From the NCBI GenBank assembly GCA_946625125.1, contig CAMOSU010000005.1, positions 1-49,843 on the forward strand: a DNA stretch of 49,843 bases. The letters are read 5' to 3'. A model generated the notes under the pieces. The model worked only from the letters and a program-made list of their open reading frames with translations. It was not told the DNA's origin and ran no database searches. The stretch comes from an uncultured Clostridia bacterium. Its GTDB lineage: Bacteria; Bacillota; Clostridia; Oscillospirales; Oscillospiraceae. Both the position numbers and the translations under genes were made by a program. Shown one piece after another: positions 27,301 through 35,641 of the stretch. Within the stretch, counting starts at the first letter, position 1. Each line of letters starts with the position of its first letter.

Positions 27301-27732
27301 TCAGACTCCGCAGCTCTCGCAGTCGTGCCCGGCGGGGAATTGGCTCTCGTCGTAGGCGATGCCGTGGCGGTCATAGTAGTCCTTCATGGCGGCCTTGATG
27401 GCCTCCTCCGCCAGCACGGAGCAGTGCAGCTTGTGGGCGGGCAGACCGTCCAGGGCCTCGGTGACGGCCTGATTGGTGAGCTTCAGGGCCTCGGAGACGG
27501 GCTTGCCCTTGATGAGCTCCGTGGCCATGGAGCTGGAGGCAATGGCGGAGCCGCAGCCGAAGGTCTCAAACTTCACGTCGTCGATGGTGTCGTCCTTGAT
27601 CTTCAGATAGATCTTCATGATGTCGCCGCACTTGGCGTTGCCCACCTCGCCCACGCCGTCGGCGTCCTCAATGACGCCCACGTTCCGGGGATTGCGGAAA
27701 TGGTCCATAACTTTTTCGCTGTAAAGTGCCAT
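27301..27732 (-). CDS. iscU: Fe-S cluster assembly scaffold IscU/NifU-like
   Basis: Scaffold on which IscS-derived sulfur and iron form [2Fe-2S] clusters. The 143-residue product has the three ligand cysteines Cys35 (AKCGD, with Asp37), Cys60 (GCGSAI) and Cys104 (LHCSV), and the Firmicutes-type N-terminus MALYSEKVMDHFRNPRNVG. A C-terminal extension (HDCESCGV) adds Cys138 and Cys141, common in NifU-type clostridial scaffolds. AAGGAG precedes the ATG. It lies between iscS and the Rrf2 regulator in one operon. Confidence 0.95.
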   Translation of the reverse strand: MALYSEKVMDHFRNPRNVGVIEDADGVGEVGNAKCGDIMKIYLKIKDDTIDDVKFETFGCGSAIASSSMATELIKGKPVSEALKLTNQAVTEALDGLPAHKLHCSVLAEEAIKAAMKDYYDRHGIAYDESQFPAGHDCESCGV

Positions 27733-27752
27733 AGTTTCATTCTCCTTATTCG

Positions 27753-27816
27753 GTAGGGCGGCCAGACCCCTGGCCGCCGGGATGGTTCGGACGGCGGCCA
27801 GGGGTCTGGCCGCCCT
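27753..27816. repeat. Family F palindromic repeat, copy 1
   Basis: GGGCGGCCAGACCCCTGGCC and its inverse GGCCAGGGGTCTGGCCGCCC form a hairpin of about 24 base pairs with a short loop, between iscS and iscU. It would lie in the operon mRNA, where it could set relative levels of the two products. Copy 2 is at 34502-34573. Confidence 0.82.
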
Positions 27817-27822
27817 GCGCGT

Positions 27823-29019
<1,197 letters not shown>

Positions 29020-29049
29020 GGGATGCCTCCTTGTTCATTCTCTTGTGCT

Positions 29050-29078
29050 ATTATAACCCTACTAACCTACTTTGTCAA
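29050..29078 (-). promoter_or_regulatory. Promoter of the iscS-iscU-rrf2 operon
   Basis: Minus strand: perfect TTGACA (29073-29078), 17-base spacer, perfect TATAAT (29050-29055). A consensus promoter normally needs repression; see the overlapping inverted repeat. Confidence 0.88.
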
Positions 29079-29083
29079 TAGGT
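29065..29083 (-). promoter_or_regulatory. Candidate operator for the Rrf2 regulator
   Basis: Inverted repeat ACCTA-N9-TAGGT (29065-29083) spans the -35. A direct repeat of the same core (CCTACTAACCTACT) extends into the spacer. Position and the Rrf2 gene in the same operon suggest autoregulation; sequence agreement with known IscR sites is only partial. Confidence 0.5.
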
Positions 29084-29123
29084 AAGAACCATAAGAAAAA
29101 CAGCCCCGGGGGGCTGCGTTTTC

Positions 29124-31055
29124 TTATGGCAGGACGGCAACGGTCCGGATGCCGGATCGGGCCAAGGCCTCCGCCGCCGCTTCGTCAATCCGCTCTCCCG
29201 GCATGAGGATGGGGACCGCCGGGGGACAGCTCACCCCGGGCCGGGCCAATACCCGCCCCAGACTCTCCGCCGCCGGAATCGTCACCGCCGGGGACAGCAT
29301 GGCCTCCCGGATGGAGCAGAAGCGTTCCGGCTTGGGGCGGGGACGAGCCGCGTCGGTCCGGGGCAGCGCTGGGCATACAGCGGACGGCAAAGTGCCGTCC
29401 CTACAGGACAGCGCCTTTTGTAAGGCTGTCTCCAGGCGGGCCAGCTCCGCCTCCGTGTGCTCGGGGGAGAGCATGAACACGATATAGTCCGGGTCCGCAA
29501 ATTCGCAGAAGATTCCCTCCCGTTCCAGGGCCGCGGCAAGGGCCGTCATCGGGGCCGGCGGGGCGGGCAAATGGGGGAGCTCCGATCTGTCGTCCCGCGC
29601 GGAGCAAAGCGGAGCCGAAGGACCCGCCCCCCCCAGCGTTCCGGCAGTCCGGGAAACGGATTCCTCGCCAGGCTCGGAATGACAGGAGATTGTCAGCTTC
29701 AGGGGCTCGTCTCCCACCACGTTCCAGCCTTCGGCCCGGAGCCGGGCCTTCAAAGCCTCCGCCCGGGGCAGAAAGGCCGCCAGCTTTTCCGGCAGGGCTT
29801 CCATGTAGGGATTCGCCAGGTCCAGGGACTGCAAAATCAGATAGGACGGGGAGGTGGAACCAAACAGGGCCAGGGCGTCCCGCACGGCGCGGCTTCCCTG
29901 CTCTGTCATTCCGAGGGAAGCGAGGAATCCGTCTCCCCCGTCCCCTGATGCCTCGTCCGAGGGAGCGGACGGCTGAGAGCCGTCCCGCACGGCGCGGCTT
30001 CCCTGCTCTGTCATTCCGAGGGAAGCGAGGAATCCGTCTCCCCCGTCCCCTGATGCCTCGTCCGAGGGAGCGGACGGCTGAGAGCCGTCCCGCACGGCGC
30101 GGCTTCCCCGCTCTGTCATTCCGAGCGAAGCGAGGAATCCGTCTCTCCCGTCCCCTGATGCCTCCTCCGAGGGAGCGGACGGCTGAGAGCCGTCCCTACA
30201 GGCAGGCTTGTCCCCTGATGCCTCGTCCGAGGGAGCGGACGGCTGAGAGCCGTCCCTACAGGCGGGCTCGTCCTCTGATGCCTTTATATGCAGATACGCG
30301 CCTCCCGTCAGCACCGGCAGGGTCTTGTGGGCGGAGTCGCAGCACAGGTCCGCCCCCAGATCCATGGGGTGCCGGGAGGGGGAGAGGAAGCGGAGATAGG
30401 CCCCGTGGGCGTTGTCCACCAGCAGCAGGGCGCCGTGGGCGTGGCAGGCCTCCGCCAGGGGCTTCAGGTCCGGCAGGAAGCCCAGGTAATCCGGGCAGGT
30501 GAGATACACTGCCTGAGCGCCGCTTTCCTCCAGGGCCGCCGCCAGAGTCTCCGGCGTCAGCTCCGCCGAGAGATAGGAGCCCTCCGAGCCGGGCAGCCAC
30601 AGCACCTCCAGATCCAGCAGGGCTGCCGCCGACAAGAAGGCCTTGTGGACGTTCCGGGCGGCCAGCACGCGGAAGCCCTTCGATTTTGTCATTCCGAACG
30701 CAGTGAGGAATCCGCGTCCCCCGTCCTTTGTCGCTGTCCTATGGGCGGCAGAGGAATCGGATTCTTCGCTTCGCTCAGAATGACAAGACTGCATCGCCAG
30801 GAGCAGCATGGCCTTGATGCACTGGGAGGAGCCCTCTGTGGAGTAGAAGCTGGGACAGCCGAAGAGCCGGGAGGCGTTGGCCTCGCTTTGGGCGATGATC
30901 CCGGCGGCTTCATAGAGGGAATCCGCTCCCGGAATCTCCGTCAGGTCCAGCGCCTCGCAGCCCAAAGGCCCCCGCCCCTTGTGGCCCGGCATATGAAAGC
31001 GGGCAGGGCGGAGGTCTTTGTAGCGGGTTACGAAGTCATGGATGGGTGTGTTCAT
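29124..31055 (-). CDS. Orn/Lys/Arg-type PLP decarboxylase with four in-frame repeat inserts
   Basis: A fold-I PLP enzyme: RFHMPGHKGRG at the start, SFYSTEGSSQ, LVDNAHGAY, PLP lysine Lys244 in SAHKTLPVLTGG, STSPSYLILQSLD, and a C-terminal domain with IREAMLSPA and PILMPGERI. This is the arginine/lysine/ornithine decarboxylase family (Firmicutes YaaO/SpeA type), so polyamine or cadaverine synthesis is likely; the substrate is not resolved. The 643 residues exceed the usual 470-490. The excess is four inserts translated from repeat DNA at residues 91-125, 261-392, 457-492 and 550-567, recognisable by CHSERSEES or RDGSQPSAPSDEAS-type sequence. The frame is intact and catalytic motifs remain. No other start is better than ATG 31055. 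It could be active with surface loops, or decaying. Confidence 0.8.
   Translation of the reverse strand: MNTPIHDFVTRYKDLRPARFHMPGHKGRGPLGCEALDLTEIPGADSLYEAAGIIAQSEANASRLFGCPSFYSTEGSSQCIKAMLLLAMQSCHSERSEESDSSAAHRTATKDGGRGFLTAFGMTKSKGFRVLAARNVHKAFLSAAALLDLEVLWLPGSEGSYLSAELTPETLAAALEESGAQAVYLTCPDYLGFLPDLKPLAEACHAHGALLLVDNAHGAYLRFLSPSRHPMDLGADLCCDSAHKTLPVLTGGAYLHIKASEDEPACRDGSQPSAPSDEASGDKPACRDGSQPSAPSEEASGDGRDGFLASLGMTERGSRAVRDGSQPSAPSDEASGDGGDGFLASLGMTEQGSRAVRDGSQPSAPSDEASGDGGDGFLASLGMTEQGSRAVRDALALFGSTSPSYLILQSLDLANPYMEALPEKLAAFLPRAEALKARLRAEGWNVVGDEPLKLTISCHSEPGEESVSRTAGTLGGAGPSAPLCSARDDRSELPHLPAPPAPMTALAAALEREGIFCEFADPDYIVFMLSPEHTEAELARLETALQKALSCRDGTLPSAVCPALPRTDAARPRPKPERFCSIREAMLSPAVTIPAAESLGRVLARPGVSCPPAVPILMPGERIDEAAAEALARSGIRTVAVLP
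29355..29408. repeat. In-frame insert 4 in the decarboxylase gene
   Basis: Contains the family B palindrome GCGGACGGCAAAGTGCCGTC followed by CCTACAGG, adding about 18 residues before the conserved C-terminal domain. Confidence 0.7.
29580..29687. repeat. In-frame insert 3 in the decarboxylase gene
   Basis: About 108 bp. Contains a family A half (GGATTCCTCGCCAGGCTCGG) and GC-rich sequence, translated as CHSEPGEES and following residues. It lies between a conserved strand (EPLKLTIS) and the next conserved helix. Confidence 0.68.
29880..30275. repeat. In-frame tandem repeat array (insert 2) in the decarboxylase gene
   Basis: About 396 bp adding 132 residues, 16 residues after the PLP lysine. 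Three copies of a 105-bp unit (markers CGCACGGCGCGGCTT at 29881, 29986 and 30091) are followed by two units with a 60-bp period (markers at about 30181 and 30241). Each unit combines a family B palindrome with a family A core. Both periods are multiples of three, so copy changes keep the frame. Confidence 0.85.
30681..30785. repeat. In-frame insert 1 in the decarboxylase gene
   Basis: Exactly 105 bp (35 codons): two inverted family A cores, TTGTCATTCCGAACGCAGTG and CTTCGCTCAGAATGACAAG, flank a GC-rich centre. It separates the conserved segments MLLLAMQS and KGFRVLAARNVHKAF. Confidence 0.75.
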
Positions 31056-31100
31056 AGCAGTTGAAGGTTGAAAATGAAAAATTGAAAATGAATGTGTGTT
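31056..31100. repeat. Short AT-rich family G-like repeat
   Basis: GAAGGTTGAAAATGAAAAATTGAAAATGAATG and the reverse TTTCAATTTTTCATGTTCAA form an AT-rich imperfect palindrome between the SCIFF maturase stop and the decarboxylase start. It could fold in mRNA. Related sequence is near 22760, 35550, 47450 and 49760. Confidence 0.5.
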
Positions 31101-32480
31101 TCAATTTTTCATGTTCAATTGGCGAGCGGCAGCCAGCATCAGGGCGCATTCCATGCGCTTTTTGAACAGCTCGCAGCCGTACTGGTAGGTGCCGGTGATT
31201 TTTCCGGTGGCGTGGTAGGCGTTGGCGGCGCAGCCGCCGGAGCAGTAGAGCCTGGCCCAGCAGGTTTTGCATTCCTCCCGGGCATAGACGTTGCAGGCGG
31301 CGAACTGATCCTGGATCTCATGGTTGGTGACGCCGGTCCAGATGTCCCCCAGCCTGAACTTCTCCTCCCCCACGAACTGGTGGCAGGGATAGAGGTCCCC
31401 CCAGGGGGTCACGGCCATGTACTCCGTGCCGGAGCCGCAGCCGGAGATGCGCTTATAGATGCAGGGGCCGCCGGTAAGGTCAATCATATAGTGGTAGAAG
31501 GTAAAGGGCCGACCCTCCCGGTCCCGTTCCAGCATCAGACTGGCCAGCTTTTCATACTGCTCCATGACGATGGGCTTGTCCTCCTCCGTCAGAGCGGAGG
31601 GGTCCTCCGGGACGCAGACCACCGGCTCCATGCTCAGCTCTGTGAAGCCCAGGTCCAGCATGGTCTGGATGTCCTTCAGGAAGTCCGGGTTGGCGTGGGT
31701 GAAGGTACCCCGCATATAGTAGCCCCTGCCGCCTCTGGCCCGGACGAATTTCTGGAACTTGGGGACGATCCGCTCCCAGCTTCCGTTTCCGGCGTAGTCC
31801 ACCCGGAAGCGGTCGTGGATCTCCTTCCGCCCGTCCAGAGAAAGCACCACGTTGTGGCACTCCCGGTTGGCGAAGTCGATGACCTCGTCGTCCACCAGCA
31901 TGCCGTTGGTGGTGAGGGTGAAGCGGAAGTGCTTGCCCCTCTCCTGTTCCATGGAGCGGGCGTAGGCCACCAGGTCCTTCACCACCTGGAAGTTCATCAG
32001 CGGCTCGCCGCCGAAGAAGTCCACCTCTAAGTTTTTCCGGCTCCCGGAGTGGGCCACCAGGAAGTCCAGGGCCTGCTTGCCCACCTCGAAGGACATGATG
32101 GCCCGGTCCCCGTGGTACTTGCCCTGGGAGGCGAAGCAGTAGGAGCAGTTGAGATTGCAGGTATGGGCTACGTGGAGACAGAGGGCCTTGATGACCCCGG
32201 AGGTTTTGGCCTTGAGCTGCCCCGCCATGGGCTCGTAGTTGTCCGGGGTGAAGAGCTTCCCCGCCTCCTTCAGGGCGGTGAGCTGGTCGTAAGCCTGGTT
32301 GAGCTCCGCCGCGTCGGTCTTGCCGGCGTATTGCTTCGCCAGCCGGGAGATGAGGGCGTCCCGGTTCTCGGTCTCGTAGCCCGCGATGAGATCGTAGGCA
32401 ATTTCATCCACCAGATGGATGGAGCCGGAGCATACGTCCAGAACGATGTTGTATCCGTTGAGCTTGTATTGATGGATCAT
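31101..32480 (-). CDS. SCIFF maturase (radical SAM/SPASM thioether-forming enzyme)
   Basis: A 459-residue radical SAM enzyme that forms Cys-Thr thioether bridges in the SCIFF peptide. An N-terminal peptide-binding (RRE-like) domain, residues 1-90, starts MIHQYKLNGYNIVLD; the radical SAM motif CNLNCSYC has Cys108, Cys112 and Cys115; the SPASM region near the end has CHQF, CNVYAREECKTCW and YCSGGC for extra Fe-S clusters. The ATG at 32480 is preceded by GGAG at eight bases. The SCIFF precursor lies upstream, separated by a strong terminator and repeat DNA. It is one of the most conserved gene pairs of Clostridia; the final role of the modified peptide remains unknown. Confidence 0.95.
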   Translation of the reverse strand: MIHQYKLNGYNIVLDVCSGSIHLVDEIAYDLIAGYETENRDALISRLAKQYAGKTDAAELNQAYDQLTALKEAGKLFTPDNYEPMAGQLKAKTSGVIKALCLHVAHTCNLNCSYCFASQGKYHGDRAIMSFEVGKQALDFLVAHSGSRKNLEVDFFGGEPLMNFQVVKDLVAYARSMEQERGKHFRFTLTTNGMLVDDEVIDFANRECHNVVLSLDGRKEIHDRFRVDYAGNGSWERIVPKFQKFVRARGGRGYYMRGTFTHANPDFLKDIQTMLDLGFTELSMEPVVCVPEDPSALTEEDKPIVMEQYEKLASLMLERDREGRPFTFYHYMIDLTGGPCIYKRISGCGSGTEYMAVTPWGDLYPCHQFVGEEKFRLGDIWTGVTNHEIQDQFAACNVYAREECKTCWARLYCSGGCAANAYHATGKITGTYQYGCELFKKRMECALMLAAARQLNMKN

Positions 32481-32664
32481 AGTAGGTACTCCAATTCGTA
32501 TCGCTTCAATTGCTCCGCAGGGCCGAACTCGAAGAGTCGCGAGGGATGCCCACATCGGCCCTGCCTGCCGATTTTTTCCTGTGGAAAAGGGCGGCTGAGG
32601 GCATCCGCCCCTACAAATGACGTGTAAAAAAGCCGCCGGTGAACGGCGGCTTTTTTACTTGTTC
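32481..32664. other. Spacer between the SCIFF peptide and maturase genes
   Basis: About 180 bases with a strong bidirectional terminator (32626-32656) and a GC palindrome near 32587-32613 (GGGCGGCTGAGGGCATCCGCCC, similar to family B). No gene and no clear promoter for the maturase is seen. Confidence 0.6.
32626..32656 (-). terminator. Terminator between SCIFF peptide and maturase
   Basis: Perfect stem AAAAAAGCCGCC/GGCGGCTTTTTT with a 7-base loop, so both strands end in six T. It follows the SCIFF stop by eight bases. Most transcripts should end here, giving excess peptide over enzyme; readthrough would feed the maturase. Confidence 0.9.
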
Positions 32665-32814
32665 TTAGTTCTTCTTCTCGTTCTCGCAGTTCTGGTTGGC
32701 AATGCCGCAGCTTGTCTTGCAGGCGGACTGGCAAGAGGTCTGGCACTCGCCGCAGCCGCCGTTCTTGGCGCTGGCGCAGAGATTGCGGGTCTCGAGGGTG
32801 GTAATCTGAATCAT
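32665..32814 (-). CDS. SCIFF peptide precursor (six-cysteines-in-forty-five-residues)
   Basis: A 49-residue ribosomally made peptide, MIQITTLETRNLCASAKNGG then CGECQTSCQSACKTSC. The core (Cys21, 24, 28, 32, 36, 43) matches SCIFF, in which the maturase joins Cys to Thr by thioether bonds. There is an extra Cys13 in the leader and a short NGG insertion relative to the usual form. GGAGG precedes the ATG, a perfect -10 and good -35 lie upstream, and a terminator lies directly after. The gene is short enough to be missed by standard gene callers. Confidence 0.95.
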   Translation of the reverse strand: MIQITTLETRNLCASAKNGGCGECQTSCQSACKTSCGIANQNCENEKKN

Positions 32815-32850
32815 GAGATAGCCTCCATTGTCTTTTAGTCTTACCTTGGG

Positions 32851-32879
32851 ATTATACCACGGGGCAGGCGTAAAGTCAA
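32851..32879 (-). promoter_or_regulatory. Promoter of the SCIFF peptide gene
   Basis: Minus strand: TTGACT (32874-32879), 17-base spacer, perfect TATAAT (32851-32856). A family A half element (32881-32939) begins two bases upstream of the -35. Confidence 0.85.
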
Positions 32880-32880
32880 G

Positions 32881-32939
32881 GATTTCTCAGTCGCAAGATC
32901 CCTCGAAATGACAAGATGAAAGCGAAACAGCGTACTGCG
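32881..32939 (-). repeat. Family A element, copy 4 (one end only)
   Basis: Matches the left half of copies 1 and 2 in reverse: GATTTCTCAGTCGCAAG through CATTTCG-type core (TCGAAATGACAAGATGAAAG) to GCGAAACAGCGTACTGCG. The other half is absent, so this is a truncated copy abutting the SCIFF promoter. Confidence 0.75.
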
Positions 32940-32994
32940 TTCCCTGCTTTATGGGATCCCTGTGGTCTCCGGGGCAAAATGGCCTGTTTGCTCC

Positions 32995-33053
32995 GCAAAA
33001 ACGCAAAGAACACAGAGGACCGCCGTGCTGCGGGGGTCCTCTGTGTCCTTTGC
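32995..33053 (-). terminator. Probable terminator of glyA
   Basis: Long stem GCAAAG-ACACAGAGGACC/GGTCCTCTGTGT-CTTTGC (33003-33021 with 33035-33053), followed on the minus strand by five T. Nine bases after the glyA stop. Confidence 0.75.
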
Positions 33054-33062
33054 TTTGCCGGA

Positions 33063-34310
33063 TTAACGGTAGATGGGGTACTTCTCGGTGAGCTTGACCA
33101 CCTCGGCGCGGATGTAGTCCTTCTGGTTGTCGAAGTCCCGGATGGCCAGGTCGATGAGCTCGGCCAGCTTCTCCATGTCGGCTTCCTTCAGGCCGCGGGT
33201 GGTGACGGCGGGGGTGCCGATGCGGATGCCGGAGGTGACGAAGGGGCTTCTGGGCTCGCCGGGGACGGTGTTCTTGTTGACGGTGATGTAGACCTCGTCC
33301 AGACGGTTCTGCAGCTCCTTGCCGGTGACCTCCAGACCGATGAGGTCCAGCAGCATCAGGTGGTTGTCGGTGCCGCCGGAGACGATCTTCTGACCCCGGG
33401 CCATGAGGGCGTTGGCCAGAGCCTTGGCGTTGCGGACCACCTGCTCCTGGTAGGCCTTGAACTCGGGCTTCAGCGCCTCGCCGAAGGCCACGGCCTTGCC
33501 GGCGATGACGTGCATCAGAGGGCCGCCCTGGATGCCGGGGAAGATGGCCTTGTTGAAGTTGAACTTGTCAACAGCCGCCTGGTTGGCCAGAATCAGGCCG
33601 CCCCGGGGACCCCGGAGGGTCTTGTGGGTGGTGGTGGTCACCACGTCGGCATAGGGGAAGGGGCTGGGATGCACGCCCGCGGCCACAAGGCCGGCGATGT
33701 GGGCCATGTCCACCATGAGAACCGCGCCCACCTCGTCGCAGATTTCCCGGAACTTGGGGAAGTCGATGATGCGGCAGTAGGCGGAAGCGCCGGCCACAAT
33801 GAGCTTGGGATGATGCTCCAGAGCCTTGGCCCGAACGTCGTCATAGTCGATGACGCCGTTGGCGTCCACGCCGTAGGAGACGCACTTGAAGTACTTGCCG
33901 GACATATTCACGGGGCTGCCGTGGGTCAGGTGGCCGCCGTTGGAGAGGTCCATGCCCATGAAGGTGTCGCCGGGGTTCAGAATGGCGAAGAAGACCGCCA
34001 TATTGGCCTGGGCGCCGGAGTGGGGCTGCACGTTGGCGTAGTCGCAGCCAAAGAGCTTCTTGGCCCGCTCAATGGCGATGTTCTCCACCACGTCCACGCA
34101 CTCGCAGCCGCCGTAGTAACGCTTGCCGGGATAGCCCTCGGCGTACTTGTTGGTCAGGACGCTGCCCATGGCCATCATGACCTCTTCGGAGACGATGTTC
34201 TCGGAAGCGATCAGCTCCAGATTTCTGCACTGCCGGGCAAACTCAGCCTGCATGGCCTCGCCCACTTCCTTGTCATAGCAGGCGATTCTTTCCAGGGACT
34301 CTTTCAGCAT
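33063..34310 (-). CDS. glyA: Serine hydroxymethyltransferase
   Basis: PLP enzyme that interconverts serine and glycine and charges tetrahydrofolate with a methylene group. The 415-residue protein has [11 protein letters not shown] near the start, [22 protein letters not shown], the PLP-lysine motif [13 protein letters not shown], and [31 protein letters not shown] lies directly before ATG 34310; a longer frame to 34409 would run through the promoter. It is alone between its promoter and a terminator, but lies next to two other folate one-carbon genes. Codon use is strongly biased, indicating high expression. Confidence 0.97.
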   Translation of the reverse strand: MLKESLERIACYDKEVGEAMQAEFARQCRNLELIASENIVSEEVMMAMGSVLTNKYAEGYPGKRYYGGCECVDVVENIAIERAKKLFGCDYANVQPHSGAQANMAVFFAILNPGDTFMGMDLSNGGHLTHGSPVNMSGKYFKCVSYGVDANGVIDYDDVRAKALEHHPKLIVAGASAYCRIIDFPKFREICDEVGAVLMVDMAHIAGLVAAGVHPSPFPYADVVTTTTHKTLRGPRGGLILANQAAVDKFNFNKAIFPGIQGGPLMHVIAGKAVAFGEALKPEFKAYQEQVVRNAKALANALMARGQKIVSGGTDNHLMLLDLIGLEVTGKELQNRLDEVYITVNKNTVPGEPRSPFVTSGIRIGTPAVTTRGLKEADMEKLAELIDLAIRDFDNQKDYIRAEVVKLTEKYPIYR

Positions 34311-34380
34311 GGTATTTCCTCCAATTTGAAAATTTGATAGATTGACTTTTTTGTGAATTGCGCCCATAGGCGCTGTGATA

Positions 34381-34409
34381 AACATACCACAAGAACAAAG
34401 GAAAGTCAA
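34381..34409 (-). promoter_or_regulatory. Promoter of glyA, overlapped by an inverted repeat
   Basis: Minus strand: TTGACT (34404-34409), 17-base spacer, TATGTT (34381-34386). An 11-bp inverted repeat AAAGGAAAGTC/GACTTTCCTTT (34398-34408 and about 34426-34436) covers the -35 and could be an operator or the terminator of the gene upstream. Confidence 0.68.
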
Positions 34410-34501
34410 CCGATTTCCGGTATCGACTTTCCTTTATTGGGGTATTACGTTTTCTTTTGATGGAAGCGTCCGGACCAAGGGAGAAGGCTTCGTTTTCGCG
34501 C

Positions 34502-34573
34502 AGGGCGGCCAGACCCCTGGCCGACGGGATGATCGCCGGCGTGCCGGCGGCGGCCTGGGGTCAGGCCGCCCTA
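34502..34573. repeat. Family F palindromic repeat, copy 2
   Basis: GGGCGGCCAGACCCCTGGCC near 34503 and GGCCTGGGGTCAGGCCGCCC near 34551 are inverted copies. The right end supplies the TAG stop of the cyclo-ligase gene. Copy 1 is at 27753-27816. Confidence 0.8.
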
Positions 34574-35164
34574 CGGCATGGGCTGAACAGCCGCCTTTTG
34601 ATACACGGCCTCTTCCGTGAAGACCTGTTCCACGGGGCGGTCCCATTCGTCCACGGGCAGGGCGTCCACCTTCTGAACCTCGAAGGCCAGCATGACAATC
34701 CGGGCCTTGAGGCAGCGGGGGAGGTAGCGGTCATAATAGCCGCCGCCCATGCCCATGCGGTTGCAGGCGGGGTCAAAGGCGGTGCCGGGGCAGACCACCA
34801 GGTCGATTTCCTCCGGGGGGATTTCCAGGGATTTCTCCCGCACCGGCTCCCGGATGCCGTAGGCGCCGGGCTGCCAGGCCCCGGGGACCATGGCAATCAT
34901 TTCGCTGCGGCTGACGCAGAGGGGATAGCAGAAGCGCTTTCCCCGGGCGGCGGGGTGGGTCAGCAGGCTGTCCAGAGACAGCTCGCCCCCTACGTGGTCA
35001 TAGATCATCACGGTGTTCGCCCCCCGGAAGACCTCGCTCCGGGCCAGGCGTTCCACCGCCCGGGCGGATTTTTCCGCCCGCTCCTGGGGAGAAAGGCTGC
35101 TTCGGGCCTGCTTTTTCTCCCTGCGCAGGGCGCTTCGCAGAGCTTTGCGTTCTTCTTCCGTCAT
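34571..35164 (-). CDS. 5-formyltetrahydrofolate cyclo-ligase
   Basis: Converts 5-formyl-THF to 5,10-methenyl-THF with ATP, recovering this storage form into the one-carbon pool. The 197-residue protein has the N-terminal basic region RREKKQARSSL, VMIYDHVGGELS, VVCPGTAFD and the phosphate-binding GMGGGYYDRYL motif. Length is normal. AAAGGTG precedes the ATG. The TAG stop lies in a family F repeat, so the native 3' end may have been altered by a few codons. It lies between glyA and folD, also folate enzymes. Confidence 0.93.
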   Translation of the reverse strand: MTEEERKALRSALRREKKQARSSLSPQERAEKSARAVERLARSEVFRGANTVMIYDHVGGELSLDSLLTHPAARGKRFCYPLCVSRSEMIAMVPGAWQPGAYGIREPVREKSLEIPPEEIDLVVCPGTAFDPACNRMGMGGGYYDRYLPRCLKARIVMLAFEVQKVDALPVDEWDRPVEQVFTEEAVYQKAAVQPMP

Positions 35165-35641
35165 GAGATCACCTTTCTTCGCGCGTTGTCAATACAAACC
35201 AGACGAAAAATATGGAATAAGGAATAAGTAATAGGTAATAAGTGAAAATGGCAGGGCCTGTAGGGCCTGTAGGGACAAGCCTTGCTTGTCCGGTCCGCCT
35301 TAGGCGGACAATTTGCCGCAGGCAAATCCAACGGCGCTCCAACAATCGGAAACAAAACAAGAAACGGTACGCACCCGGATCGGCTGCTGACGCATCCGAT
35401 TGTTTGCTGCGCAAACTTGGCGGCCACTGGCCGCCCCTACGGCAAAAACGTCCCGATTCTGTCATTCTGAGCGAAGCGAAGAATCCGTATCCCCCGTCCA
35501 CGTTTTCCAATGTGTTCAAATGGCAATTTGAACACACCTCAATTTTCCATTTTCCATTTTCAATTCTCAATTCACCCGTGCGGGGTACGGCGGACGGCAG
35601 AGTGCCGTCCCTACAGGCGGGCGGGCCGGAGAACCCGGCCC
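35165..35641. repeat. Repeat-mosaic intergenic region of about 480 bases
   Basis: Holds a family E triple-hairpin element (35268-35332), a family A core (about 35459-35488), an AT-rich family G unit (about 35501-35575) and a family B hairpin (35590-35615). The A and G pair repeats the arrangement at 22679-22797 almost base for base. No gene or clear promoter is seen; the cyclo-ligase promoter must lie here. Confidence 0.72.
35268..35332 (+). repeat. Family E triple-hairpin repeat, copy 1 (65 bp)
   Basis: Three successive small hairpins: GGACAAGC/GCTTGTCC, GTCCGCC/GGCGGAC and TTTGCC/GGCAAA. A near-identical copy lies at 45620-45684. The first hairpin also occurs in the FliB-like gene insert. 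Confidence 0.83.

Noticed and set aside
29124-31055. Decarboxylase as a pseudogene
   Set aside because: All four inserts keep the frame and PLP-binding motifs remain intact, so I annotate it as a gene, though loss of activity is possible.
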